Source of the DNA: JBNKFQ01 sp050289385
Lineage (GTDB): Bacteria; Pseudomonadota; Gammaproteobacteria; Pseudomonadales; Porticoccaceae
Length of the DNA stretch: 6,612 nucleotides
Assembly (NCBI GenBank): GCA_050289385.1
Contig: JBNKFQ010000326.1
Location: 1 to 6,612 of the forward strand
Direction of reading: 5' to 3'
Position numbers and translations under genes: made by a program. The notes under the pieces were generated by a model. The model saw only the letters and a program-made list of their open reading frames with translations. It searched no databases and had not been told where the DNA came from. Below, piece by piece: positions 6,038 through 6,612 of the stretch; the stretch's first letter is position 1, and each line of letters starts with the position of its first letter.

Positions 6038-6612
6038 ATGTATCCTTACCTAAAAAATTTGTCATCAATTTTGTCATTAACCGTTGTCATAGTTGGCTTG
6101 TCCGGTTGTGATAAAACGGAACTAGCCGAGCCCGAGCCCAGGGCCGGAGCCATCACGACTCAACGTCTATTGAATATCGAGGAGGAACCCGGTGCATGGC
6201 TGACCGGAGGCAGGGACTACCGGCAAAGTTATTTCTCACCACTGACCGGAATTAATAAAACCAATGTGCATAAACTGGGTTTTGCCTGGCAGTACGAGAT
6301 CGATACCACTCATGGCTTTGAAGCAACCCCTGTTGTTGTCGACGGGATCATGTTCAGCAGTGGCCCCGCGGGGGCTGTCTATGCGATAGATGCAAGGACG
6401 GGTCATCAGCGGTGGATTTTTGAACCGCAGATTGACCCGGAGATAATGCGCAAGGTGTGTTGCGGTGTCGTCAATCGTGGTCTTTCTGTCTGGGAAGGTA
6501 AGGTCTACGTTGCATCGATTGACGGCTATCTCTATGCGTTGGATGCCGATACCGGAACAGTTATCTGGAAAGTGGATACCATTACTGAACGTGATCGGGG
6601 ATATACGATAAC
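6038..6612 (+). CDS. PQQ-dependent (quinoprotein) dehydrogenase, lipoprotein, partial
   Basis: The first 191 residues are present; the gene runs off the right edge, and family members usually have 550-700 residues. Residues 1-24 form a lipoprotein signal (hydrophobic 8-22, lipobox LSGC, Cys24). The propeller domain begins at about 54 (WLTGGRDYRQSYFSPLTGIN). FEATPVVVDG at about 94-103 carries the Glu95 expected near PQQ. CCGVVNRG at 141-148 carries the vicinal Cys141-Cys142 pair and Arg147 that contact PQQ in methanol and alcohol dehydrogenases. Two blade motifs follow the pattern DAxTGxxxW (118-126 and 169-177). Such enzymes oxidise alcohols or related substrates outside the cytoplasm and pass electrons to cytochromes; a C-terminal cytochrome c domain would lie beyond the window. 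Asp at +2 after the lipid Cys suggests retention at the inner membrane. ATG 6038 gives a clean signal; an in-frame ATG at 6011 would add 9 residues. Neither has a strong ribosome site. It is 41 nt after the isomerase stop, in the same operon. Confidence 0.92.
   Translation, partial: MYPYLKNLSSILSLTVVIVGLSGCDKTELAEPEPRAGAITTQRLLNIEEEPGAWLTGGRDYRQSYFSPLTGINKTNVHKLGFAWQYEIDTTHGFEATPVVVDGIMFSSGPAGAVYAIDARTGHQRWIFEPQIDPEIMRKVCCGVVNRGLSVWEGKVYVASIDGYLYALDADTGTVIWKVDTITERDRGYTI

Overview
The window looks like a catabolic and nutrient-uptake locus from a Gram-negative bacterium, most likely a gammaproteobacterium of the marine or environmental type rich in TonB-dependent receptors. The grounds are a TonB-dependent receptor, a FecI/FecR-type signalling pair, exported enzymes with Sec or lipoprotein signals, and a PQQ-dependent dehydrogenase. 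The genus cannot be named from the sequence. No tRNA, rRNA, CRISPR array or mobile element was seen.

Left half, minus strand, read right to left: an ECF (FecI-like) sigma factor (1582-2190), its FecR-type membrane regulator (570-1592, overlapping the sigma gene by 11 nt), and the N-terminal part of a TonB-dependent receptor (452 leftwards, cut by the window edge). The receptor starts with an STN signalling domain and a TonB box. This is the standard trans-envelope cascade: loaded receptor, then FecR, then sigma factor. A two-part motif, 13 nt and 8 nt separated by exactly 9 nt, lies upstream of both the sigma gene (2225-2254) and the receptor gene (500-529). The elements are identical and the spacers share no position. 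It looks like the promoter read by this sigma factor, implying autoregulation and receptor control.

Centre: a regulatory gap of about 310 bp (2191-2503) with the ECF promoter, a possible sigma-70 promoter, a small operator-like inverted repeat and a longer inverted repeat. Diverging from the sigma gene is a regulator with seven predicted membrane helices and a C-terminal AraC-type DNA-binding domain (2504-3556).

Right half, plus strand: an apparent operon encoding an exported metal-dependent amidohydrolase (3646-5271), an exported cyclophilin-type peptidyl-prolyl isomerase (5268-5996, ATGA overlap), and a lipoprotein PQQ-dependent dehydrogenase (6038 onward, cut by the window edge). Between the last two is a scar. 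The cyclophilin runs into what looks like the first residues of a DUF3604 protein, and a shifted frame ending 13 nt before the dehydrogenase carries what looks like the last residues of a DUF3604 protein. A large internal deletion of a former DUF3604 gene is the simplest reading.

Taken together (inference): an outer-membrane receptor imports or senses an unknown organic compound. Periplasmic enzymes then hydrolyse and oxidise it, controlled by an ECF sigma cascade and a membrane-bound AraC regulator. The substrate is not identifiable from the sequence.
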